From positions 1-64,000 of the forward strand of contig NZ_BKAU01000009.1 in NCBI RefSeq assembly GCF_007992715.1: DNA of 64,000 nucleotides, given 5' to 3'. The stretch is from Chitinophaga cymbidii (lineage in GTDB: Bacteria > Bacteroidota > Bacteroidia > Chitinophagales > Chitinophagaceae). The notes beneath the pieces were generated by a model, which searched no databases, was not told the origin of the DNA, and was given only the letters and a program-made list of their open reading frames with translations. Of this stretch, positions 17,054 through 23,992 are shown piece by piece; the first letter of the stretch is position 1; each line of letters opens with the position of its first letter. Position numbers and translations under genes: made by a program.

Positions 17054-18430
17054 ATGACGCTCAAACATATATTTTATATCGGTTTTACCGGGCTGCTGCT
17101 TGCCGGCGGCGGGTCTTGCCGGAAAACTGAAACACTGGACGTAGATATGTCCAGGTACAACGTAGACAACCCGCAACAAACCGAACTGGATAACTGGATC
17201 ACCGGACAGCTGACCGATCCTTACAACATCCAGCTGGTATACCGGTTTGAAAGGAACCTGACGGATGTGAGCCGCGACGTTTCCCCGATCAAACTGGAAC
17301 AGGTGAAACCCACTGCGGAAGCCATCATCAATATCTTTCTCAAAACGTACGAGAAAGTGGCGGGCCCTACGTTCATCAAAACTTATACGCCAAAGCAATT
17401 TGTACTATATGGTTCTCCTTCCTACAACTCCAACGGCACCATCACGCTGGGCACCGCGGACGGAGGACGCCGGGTGGTGCTGTATGAGCTGAACGACCTG
17501 GATTTCAACAATGCCGCGCAGGTAAGCCGGAAGATGCGTACCATCCATCATGAGTTCACGCACATCGTGAACCAGATCGTGGCCATTCCGCCGGAATTCC
17601 GCAAGGTGACCAACGCTGATTATTTTGAAGACTGGACCTCTTCGGATAATACCGCGGGGGATGCACAGGCGCTCGGCTTTGTATCCCGGTACGCGAGAAG
17701 TCAATACACGGAAGACTTTGCGGAGATGACCGCGCACCTGCTCGTGGAAGGGCAGCTCTGGTTCGATGCCTACGCGAAAGCAGGAGGGGATGATGCCTAT
17801 GAAAAGCTGAAGCGGAAAGAAGCGCTGGTAGTGGACTACTTCAAGCAGTATTTCAACATCAACTTCCGCGACCTGCAATATGAAGTGGCGAAGGTGCTGC
17901 GCGAAGAATATAACGATAATTCCAAATCCTTTCTCTACGCGCTTCAGAACAACCTGATCGCCAACCCGCTCGTAGTGGACTTTAACGCAGGTATCCATTA
18001 TACCGAGTTTGGACAGTCTGAACAGTTCGCGGAAGTATGGGACGCGGTGAAAAGCGGGCTGGGCGTCAACGGCCGCACGCCGGTCAACTTCAACATTGTA
18101 TTCCTGTCGTCTTCCGTGATGCAGATCCGGCACAGCTACACCAACGCCGCCGGTTCCAGCTTCTCTGCCTGGTACGATTTCAACATTACAGTAGATGCCA
18201 ATGGCGACATCACCTTCGAGCGGTTCGACGACGGAACCAACCGGGCGGAATACAACAATGGCCGTAACTCCCAGGTGGCAGCAGGCTTCAAGCCGCTTAA
18301 CGATTACCTGGACGGCCACGTTTTCCGTGGCGACTGGATACCGGAATCAGCCGGGCCCCGGAACTATCTCAAGTTCGGCGGTTTTTATGTGAAGGATGAT
18401 CCCGCTAATTACTTCTATGGTAAATTTTAA
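17054..18430 (+). CDS. Substrate import-associated zinc metallohydrolase lipoprotein
   Basis: This 458-residue lipoprotein (Cys22 after GLLLAGGGS) carries the zinc motif HHEFTH, with HExxH at residues 166-170. A second conserved block EDFAEMTAH at 220-228 may give a further ligand or catalytic residue. Proteins of this type sit next to SusC/SusD pairs in Bacteroidota and are thought to act on the imported substrate at the cell surface. It starts only 2 bp after the susD stop, so translation is likely coupled. The substrate, peptide or other, cannot be told from sequence. The C-terminal 150 residues look beta-rich and could bind ligand. Confidence 0.85.
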   Translation: MTLKHIFYIGFTGLLLAGGGSCRKTETLDVDMSRYNVDNPQQTELDNWITGQLTDPYNIQLVYRFERNLTDVSRDVSPIKLEQVKPTAEAIINIFLKTYEKVAGPTFIKTYTPKQFVLYGSPSYNSNGTITLGTADGGRRVVLYELNDLDFNNAAQVSRKMRTIHHEFTHIVNQIVAIPPEFRKVTNADYFEDWTSSDNTAGDAQALGFVSRYARSQYTEDFAEMTAHLLVEGQLWFDAYAKAGGDDAYEKLKRKEALVVDYFKQYFNINFRDLQYEVAKVLREEYNDNSKSFLYALQNNLIANPLVVDFNAGIHYTEFGQSEQFAEVWDAVKSGLGVNGRTPVNFNIVFLSSSVMQIRHSYTNAAGSSFSAWYDFNITVDANGDITFERFDDGTNRAEYNNGRNSQVAAGFKPLNDYLDGHVFRGDWIPESAGPRNYLKFGGFYVKDDPANYFYGKF

Positions 18431-18440
18431 ATGAACATCT

Positions 18441-18500
18441 AATGAAACCGAGCATGATGCGAGGTTCCATCTGCCCGTAAAAAATAAATATTAACAGATG
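18441..18500 (+). promoter_or_regulatory. Leader of DUF4302-like gene with start codon in a hairpin arm (copy 2)
   Basis: AATGAAACCGAGCATGAT and CCCGTAAAAAATAAATATTA repeat the blocks of the 15461-15579 leader, but this copy is about half as long. CATCTG (18468-18473) can pair with CAGATG (18495-18500), which contains the start codon at 18498. Confidence 0.5.
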
Positions 18501-19814
18501 AAACAACTGCTCTATATACTTTCCGCGGTTTCCCTCCTTTGCGCCTGTAAAAAGGATTCCGCCAGGGTTTTTGAAGAATCGCCGGAAGAAAGAATGTCCG
18601 CCAGGATCAGCGAGCTGGAATCCGGCCTGCTCAGCGCCGAGCATGGCTGGAAGGCATCGCTCACCACCACTGCCCGCGGAGGGTATGGCCTGTACCTGGA
18701 TTTCGATGCCGGGCAAACGGTGTTGATGGTCGGCGATATGAACGAAGAAAGCGCCACCAACGCCAGTACCTCTTCTTTTCGTATCAAATGGGTGATGAAC
18801 GCTACCCTGATATTCGACACCTACAACTACATCACGCTGTTGCAGGACCCTTCGCCTTCCTCTTTCGGAGGAGCTTCCGGCTCCGGCTTGCAGAGCGATG
18901 TGGAGTTTGAATACCAGCGCACCAGCGGCGACACGATGGTGCTGCGGGGCTTCAAGTACAAGAACGAGATGATCCTGGTGAAAGCTACAGCGGAAGAAAA
19001 AAGCCGCTTCCTGGGCACGGCTTATAAAGCCAATATCGATGCCGTGAACGATTTCTTCACCGTCAATGCCAACAATTATATCACGATGGACGGCATTACC
19101 AACAAGGTGGAGTTCGTTCTGGACAAATCCGGCAAGAAAGCCAGCCTTCAGTATGTGGATAATGAAGGTCTGGTGAAGCAAATTGCCGGCAAATACAATT
19201 ATGAAGATGTGGGCATCAATTTCGCGCCGGGCTTCACGCTGAACGGGATCACATTTGTGAAAGGCAAGCTGGAGGATGATATATTCGTATTGTATGGCAG
19301 CGATGGCAGCCGGTATGAAATAAAGCAGAACGATCTGCCCATTCTGCCGATGCCTACCTTGTTCGCCTACAACGGCACTTACCGGGAGCTGTACATCGGC
19401 GGCAGCCTGCCCTCCGGCGTCACTTCCGGTTTCAACGCGGCATACCAGGCCAGTGTAAGCAAATTCGCAGCGATGAACCCTACCCGCACACTGGTGGACC
19501 TGCGCTTCATCCTGTCCAATTCCACCACCGCCACGGTAATCGCCCGTAATAATAACGGCACAACTACGTACACCGCCAATGCAACCTTCAAATACACTTA
19601 TGAAGATGGGGTGATCACCCTCACCGAGCCTTCTTACGATGGTAACTGGACCGCCCGCAGGGCCCAGTTCATCGATATAGAAGAATACATTGAGAACGGC
19701 GGCCCTTTCCGTGTGGATTACGTGCAAAGCGCCGATCCGAATGTTACCAACCTCGGGGGGCTTTACCGGACTGAGGATAATACCTCGTTCTTCTATGGAA
19801 CGTTGAGGAAATAA
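18498..19814 (+). CDS. DUF4302-type lipoprotein
   Basis: This 438-residue lipoprotein has a short signal ending in a lipobox (LLCAC, Cys17) and reads ISELESGLLSAEHGWKASLT early on, a block typical of DUF4302 proteins found beside SusC/SusD and the zinc metallohydrolase. The rest is predicted beta-rich from its alternation (GYGLYLDFDAGQTVLMVGDM and so on). The function is unknown; its place as last gene of system 1 suggests surface binding or presentation of the same substrate. A clear terminator follows at 19822-19846. Confidence 0.75.
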   Translation: MKQLLYILSAVSLLCACKKDSARVFEESPEERMSARISELESGLLSAEHGWKASLTTTARGGYGLYLDFDAGQTVLMVGDMNEESATNASTSSFRIKWVMNATLIFDTYNYITLLQDPSPSSFGGASGSGLQSDVEFEYQRTSGDTMVLRGFKYKNEMILVKATAEEKSRFLGTAYKANIDAVNDFFTVNANNYITMDGITNKVEFVLDKSGKKASLQYVDNEGLVKQIAGKYNYEDVGINFAPGFTLNGITFVKGKLEDDIFVLYGSDGSRYEIKQNDLPILPMPTLFAYNGTYRELYIGGSLPSGVTSGFNAAYQASVSKFAAMNPTRTLVDLRFILSNSTTATVIARNNNGTTTYTANATFKYTYEDGVITLTEPSYDGNWTARRAQFIDIEEYIENGGPFRVDYVQSADPNVTNLGGLYRTEDNTSFFYGTLRK

Positions 19815-19821
19815 AAAACAG

Positions 19822-19846
19822 AAGGAAGGCCGTTTGCGCCTTCCTT
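19822..19846 (+). terminator. Rho-independent terminator of uptake system 1
   Basis: AAGGAAGGC and GCCTTCCTT form a 9-bp stem around a 7-nt loop, followed by TTTATTTT, 8 bp after the DUF4302-like stop codon. Confidence 0.85.
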
Positions 19847-19953
19847 TTATTTTCCGCATACCTGCTGTTTATCAGCATTTTCAGGCCACATGCCGGCACA
19901 TTACCGGATTTCCATCAACAGGCTCATCCCCGGAAAGAACGGATATCGGGGAA

Positions 19954-20295
19954 CTACTTCGGCAGCAGCGCCTGCCCTTCAAAAACCACCCCCGGCCATC
20001 CATGTGCCATGAATTGCCGGATGTTCTGATGATCGGTTCCCTCCGGATTATTCAATACTGATTGATAGTGTTCCGCAAACAGGTGCAGGGTGTCTTCCTT
20101 GCCGAGATCATGCAGCTGGGCGAAGGCAAAGACCCGGGCGCTACCCTGGTTTTGGATAGCTTCATTATAGGCTTCCCCGTTTTTGAAGGCTGTTGGCTGA
20201 TGTTGATAATGAGTATCGATAAATTCCGTCACCTCTTTGAACGGGAGGGAATTGTCTTTCAGTTTTTGGATCAGGGTGATGATTTGCGCTTTCAT
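19954..20295 (-). CDS. HopJ type III effector family protein
   Basis: This 113-residue protein resembles the HopJ family (PF08888): it starts KAQIITLIQKLKDNSLPFKEVTEFID, continues with AFKNGEAYNEAIQNQGSARVFAFAQLH and ends with HGWPGVVFEGQALLPK. The family name comes from a Pseudomonas effector, but most members are in bacteria without type III secretion and have no known function. There is no signal peptide. It is a single gene convergent with uptake system 1 and AT-richer than it. Confidence 0.8.
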   Translation of the reverse strand: MKAQIITLIQKLKDNSLPFKEVTEFIDTHYQHQPTAFKNGEAYNEAIQNQGSARVFAFAQLHDLGKEDTLHLFAEHYQSVLNNPEGTDHQNIRQFMAHGWPGVVFEGQALLPK

Positions 20296-20429
20296 TCCAC
20301 ATTTTATTTAGCGGGTAAAGATAGAAATTTAAAGATGAAGTTCGAAAAAAGTAATAGTACAATTTGTTGATAGTCAATATGTTTTTGATATTTCATGGAT
20401 TTGGGTGATTATTGCATAAATGATCTCAT

Positions 20430-21069
20430 ATGAAATCCGGGAAAAACTTCAAAATATCGTTAGAGGAGCTGTCCTTAAAGGGGAAGAAGATCATTGCACA
20501 GCAACCCGAAATTTCCTTATCGAAAGCTTTGGCTCAAATCCGACTGTTAAAAGAGAATTCGAAAGTCGCTCAGTTCTCAAGAAGAGCAGGCTCGCTTCTT
20601 AAAACTTCACACTGAAAATACTCCGCTCTGGATGTCTGCTTTACCAGAAGGTGGGCAATACCTGACCAGGGGTGGGGAATCCGAAATTTATCTCGCACCG
20701 GATTACAGGCATGTTATCAAAGTCAATGATGCTGTATACTATGCCACCTGGGCCGAATATTTTAATAGCCTGGTGATTCACAATTTGTTGTTTCCTAGTA
20801 CTGCCTATGAATTGCTGGGCTTTACCGCCGGTAAGGATGAGGCACTTTGTGCTGTTCTCAGGCAACCTTTCATCGAAGGCGGGCAGGCTGATCTTGCCAA
20901 TATCAGGGAACTTCTGACATTTAACGGTTTTCAGAATACCAGGCGTCAGGACTACTTTAATGAAGAGTTTGGATTGTTACTGGAAGATATGCATGATGAA
21001 AACGTGATTGCCAAAGATGATGTCCTGTTCTTCATTGATACTGTTTTCTACTTACTGGAAGCGCAATAA
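20430..21069 (+). pseudogene. Polyvalent-type protein kinase domain gene, frameshifted
   Basis: Two frames together make one protein. The first (ATG 20430, stop 20613-20615) reads MKSGKNFKISLEELSLKGKK and goes on to IRLLKENSK. The second, one base ahead, reads EEQARFLKLHTENTPLWMSAL, then GGESEIYLAPDYRHVIKVNDAVYY, and ends at 21069. The second part resembles the kinase-like domain of polyvalent proteins carried by mobile elements. Both frames are open at 20551-20615, so the shift lies there; dropping one A of the run at 20549-20552 restores a continuous reading. The conserved second frame could still be translated from ATG 20632 as 145 residues, lacking the N-terminus. A sequencing error is possible. 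Confidence 0.6.
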
Positions 21070-21083
21070 TAAGGCAGTCAAAA

Positions 21084-21109
21084 ACGGGCTGACCATTCCG
21101 CCAGCCCGT
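21084..21109 (-). terminator. Terminator of the MerR gene
   Basis: ACGGGCTG and CAGCCCGT form an 8-bp stem with a 10-nt loop. On the minus strand it is followed by a run of T, so it ends the MerR transcript. Confidence 0.65.
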
Positions 21110-21114
21110 AACCC

Positions 21115-21843
21115 CTATTTCTTCAAATAATGATCCGTCGCCTCCCGGATGAAAAGCGCCAGCTCCCTGTCCGGCAGCACATCCACCTCATGCAGTTCCC
21201 CCATCTTCCGCAAATACTCCAGCTTATGCGGTTCCACTTTGCCACCCGTCAGCTGCAGGATGATCTGGTAGCGGCGGGCGATGCATTGCTGTACTTCGCT
21301 GCCCGCGGGATCGCCGGACATCAGCGCCGTCAGGCGCGCGGTAATGTCTTTCAGCTCCGTTTGTATCGCTTCTATTTCAAGGCTGCGAAAAGTATCTTCC
21401 ATCGCCAGCACGCTGCCTTCGCCCCATTTGGCCGCGGCTTCCTTTCTGTAGGCCGCCATCTTTTCCTTCGGGATGCCCTGGTATAAATCTTCTGCCTGTA
21501 ACATAGTTTTGTTTTTAAGTGTTACCAATGTTTTTTCTATGGTACCAACCAATGTGTTTATCCTTTCCTTCCGGGCCAATAGCGCTTTTTTGTGCCCTTC
21601 CAGCGCCTGCTCCAGATCGAATGCGGGATCATCCAGGATATCCAGGATGTCTTTCAGCGGGAAATCAAGTTCCCGGTAAAAGAGGATCTGCTGCAAACGC
21701 AACAGCTCCTTTTTGCCATACAGCCGGTACCTGGCCTCGGTACGGACGGACGGCTTCAGCAAACCGATCTTGTCGTACAGGTGTAAGGTGCGCACGCTGA
21801 CACCTGCCAGTTGAGCGAGCTTTTTTACAGAATAGTTGTCCAT
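21115..21843 (-). CDS. MerR family regulator with TipAS-like effector domain
   Basis: This 242-residue regulator has the MerR winged helix-turn-helix at residues 1-70 (SVKKLAQLAGVSVRTLHLYDKIGLLKPS, then RYRLYGKKELLRLQQILFYRELDFPLKDI), a dimer coiled coil (about 75-115) and a C-terminal helical domain with YQGIPKEKMAAYRKEAAAKWG that resembles the TipAS drug-binding domain. TipAS proteins bind large hydrophobic or peptide antibiotics and switch on their own and other promoters. It is a single gene with its own promoter at 21869-21901. No resistance target is adjacent. Confidence 0.9.
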   Translation of the reverse strand: MDNYSVKKLAQLAGVSVRTLHLYDKIGLLKPSVRTEARYRLYGKKELLRLQQILFYRELDFPLKDILDILDDPAFDLEQALEGHKKALLARKERINTLVGTIEKTLVTLKNKTMLQAEDLYQGIPKEKMAAYRKEAAAKWGEGSVLAMEDTFRSLEIEAIQTELKDITARLTALMSGDPAGSEVQQCIARRYQIILQLTGGKVEPHKLEYLRKMGELHEVDVLPDRELALFIREATDHYLKK

Positions 21844-21868
21844 CGTTTGGATTTATACCTTTCGGGTA

Positions 21869-21901
21869 CAAAGGTAGGGTATGACCTAAGGGGAGAGTCA
21901 A
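21869..21901 (-). promoter_or_regulatory. MerR gene promoter
   Basis: TTGAC (21897-21901) and TACCTTTG (21869-21876) are separated by 20 bp on the minus strand. The spacer contains a short CCT-N-AGG dyad where the regulator could bind its own promoter. Confidence 0.65.
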
Positions 21902-22060
21902 GACCCCAGGCAAATTTTTTTTTATTGATCCGCTAAAAAGTGTAAGTTAGCGCCCATTCAGAGAGGAATAGCAGTTTTTCACGTGATGGAATAACGGAAC
22001 ATCAGCCAAAAGTTCACATTTTTATAATACGGCATTTAAAGCCAGATTTGCGAAGGTTTT

Positions 22061-22068
22061 TAATTTTG
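22061..22068 (+). promoter_or_regulatory. -7 element of the second sigma factor gene
   Basis: TAATTTTG matches TAnnTTTG and lies 47 bp before the ATG at 22116. A convincing -33 box is not seen. Confidence 0.45.
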
Positions 22069-22115
22069 CCCTTCTGCTTGGCAATCAAACTGGTTTCAAA
22101 ATCTTGCATTTTTCT

Positions 22116-22682
22116 ATGGATGAGCGTTTACTCTTGCGCCAGATCGCATCAGGGAATGAGCGGGCCTTCCGTATCATTTTTGACAGATACCGGACAACCA
22201 TCTATACCTACGTTTTGAAAATCATCAAATCAGAACAGAAAGCGGAAGAAATTTTACACGATACATTTCTCAAGCTCTGGCAGCAACAAAATACAACGGA
22301 AATAGAGAACCTGGAAGCTTACCTGCGGGTGGTAGCCCGGAACGCCACGCTTAAAGCGCTCCGGAAAAGCGCGCTGGACGCGAAAATGGCCCTTGCCGTT
22401 CAAGCGGATACTGTCAATGCTTACAGCGAATCCGAAGAAACCATTATCGGCAAGGAAGCGGAACAAATACTCGCCCAGGGCATCAGCTTGCTGCCGCCCC
22501 AGCAAAAGCTGGTATACGAGCTTTGCCGCTTCAACGGCCTGAAATATAACCAGGTAGCCGAGAAATTATCCATCTCCCCCCTGACCGTAAAAACACACAT
22601 GCAGCACGCCCTGCGCTTTCTCCGGCAGTATTATCTTGATAAGCAGATCAGCATTATCCTGTTGCTGTACCTGTTATCGTAG
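22116..22682 (+). CDS. ECF RNA polymerase sigma factor (Bacteroidetes FecI type), system 2
   Basis: This 188-residue sigma factor shows region 2 (NERAFRIIFDRYRTTIYTYVLKI, then AEEILHDTFLKLWQQ) and region 4 (LLPPQQKLVYELCRFNGLKYNQVAEKL, then SPLTVKTHMQHALRFLRQY), the order of Bacteroidota FecI-like factors. The ATG at 22116 is preferred to a TTG at 22104. The C-terminal end is hydrophobic (SIILLLYLLS), as in the sigma factor of system 1. The FecR gene follows by 102 bp. It should activate the adjacent susC-susD operon when the ligand is sensed. Confidence 0.93.
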   Translation: MDERLLLRQIASGNERAFRIIFDRYRTTIYTYVLKIIKSEQKAEEILHDTFLKLWQQQNTTEIENLEAYLRVVARNATLKALRKSALDAKMALAVQADTVNAYSESEETIIGKEAEQILAQGISLLPPQQKLVYELCRFNGLKYNQVAEKLSISPLTVKTHMQHALRFLRQYYLDKQISIILLLYLLS

Positions 22683-22784
22683 CATGCGAAAAAAAAATTT
22701 CATTTCTCACTACTCCATCCGTATTTCCCGGGGATCTTTATAGTATACAGGGAAATATATACCCTTAAAATATTCAGAACAAAG

Positions 22785-23939
22785 ATGAGCGAGCGGCTGA
22801 AACTCCTTTATCAACGATACCTTGATGACGACTGCACACCGGAAGAACTGGATGAGCTGCGGGACATGATGGCCTTGCCGGAGCACCAGCAACAGCTGGA
22901 AGCGTTGATGGACCATACCTGGGAGGAGGTAAAGGAAGGCGTTCAGCGGGATTTGACGGAGGAGAAGGCGCGCGGCATCTTTTCGGACATCGTGCGGCAG
23001 AAGAAGCGGCGTCCCGTAGCGCGGCTGTGGCTGCAGGCGGCTGCATCGGTTGCCATTCTATTATTCGCGGGTTATTACATACTGCAAAGAACAGGGCAAA
23101 ACCCCTGGCAGCAAGGCTCCACAGAACAGATTTTGGCGAACGATGTGGCGCCGGGCTCCGACAAAGGAAAGCTGCTTCTGGGAGACGGCTCCGTCATCGA
23201 CCTGGAAAATGTGAAAGAAGGACAGATATGGAAGGATCCCACCGTGGAGGTCATCAAGAAAAAAGGCGAACTGGTATTTGTAGCCAACAAGAACGCCTCA
23301 ACAGACACCACCTGGAACGTGATCACCACGCCGAATGCCGGCAAATACATGGTAGTGTTGCCGGACCAGACCAGAGTATGGCTGAATGCCAACTCCTCCC
23401 TGCGCTTCCCGTCTGCTTTCTCCGGCAGGGAAAGAAAAGTGACGCTCACCGGCGAATGCTATTTTGAAGTAGCAAAGAACAGGCACGCGCCGTTTAAAGT
23501 CCATGTAAGGAACACCGTTGTGGAAGTGCTGGGAACGCATTTCAACGTCATGGCTTACGAAAATGAACCATCCGTAAATACAACACTGCTGGAAGGCTCC
23601 GTGAGAGTGAGCAACGGCCGGCAGTCCAGAGTGATCGTACCCGGCCAGCAGGTAGCTTCCACGGAAGAAAGCCTGCAGCTGTCTACTGCGGACACCGAAG
23701 AAGTGATCGCCTGGAAGAACGGCCTCTTCCAGTTTAACAGCACTGATCTGGCATCCATCATGCATCAGCTGGAACGGTGGTACGACGTAAAAGTGATCTA
23801 CAGGAACAACCTTGCCGGTAAACGGTATACAGGGTTGATATCCCGGCAGACCAATCTCTCGCAGGTACTTAAAATGCTGGAACTGGCGGGAGGCATTCAT
23901 TTTACCATAGAGGGCAAAACAGTTATTGTTTCATCATAA
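22785..23939 (+). CDS. FecR family anti-sigma factor, system 2
   Basis: This 384-residue membrane-spanning anti-sigma factor has a cytoplasmic N-terminus (LYQRYLDDDCTPEELDELRDMM), one membrane helix near residues 83-103 (AAASVAILLFAGYYI), a FecR domain (TPNAGKYMVVLPDQTRVWLNANSSLRFP, LTGECYFEVAKN, VEVLGTHFNVMAYE) and a C-terminal DUF4974-like part ending ELAGGIHFTIEGKTVIV. Length is normal. It lies between the sigma factor and SusC, completing the standard three-part signalling chain. RseP encoded at 3917-5251 is a candidate protease for its activation, by family knowledge only. Confidence 0.94.
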   Translation: MSERLKLLYQRYLDDDCTPEELDELRDMMALPEHQQQLEALMDHTWEEVKEGVQRDLTEEKARGIFSDIVRQKKRRPVARLWLQAAASVAILLFAGYYILQRTGQNPWQQGSTEQILANDVAPGSDKGKLLLGDGSVIDLENVKEGQIWKDPTVEVIKKKGELVFVANKNASTDTTWNVITTPNAGKYMVVLPDQTRVWLNANSSLRFPSAFSGRERKVTLTGECYFEVAKNRHAPFKVHVRNTVVEVLGTHFNVMAYENEPSVNTTLLEGSVRVSNGRQSRVIVPGQQVASTEESLQLSTADTEEVIAWKNGLFQFNSTDLASIMHQLERWYDVKVIYRNNLAGKRYTGLISRQTNLSQVLKMLELAGGIHFTIEGKTVIVSS

Positions 23940-23992
23940 GTAGACCGGTTTCTAAAGACGGCCTGATTTCCAAAAAATAATATTTATACAAA

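Noticed and set aside
18405-19859. 484-codon open frame opposite the DUF4302-like gene
   Set aside because: It covers the terminator, lacks a signal peptide or domain, and mirrors the coding bias of the real gene.
20420-20602. 60-codon frame overlapping the kinase pseudogene
   Set aside because: It is a third frame with no relation to the kinase parts; the frames at 20430 and 20632 explain the similarity.
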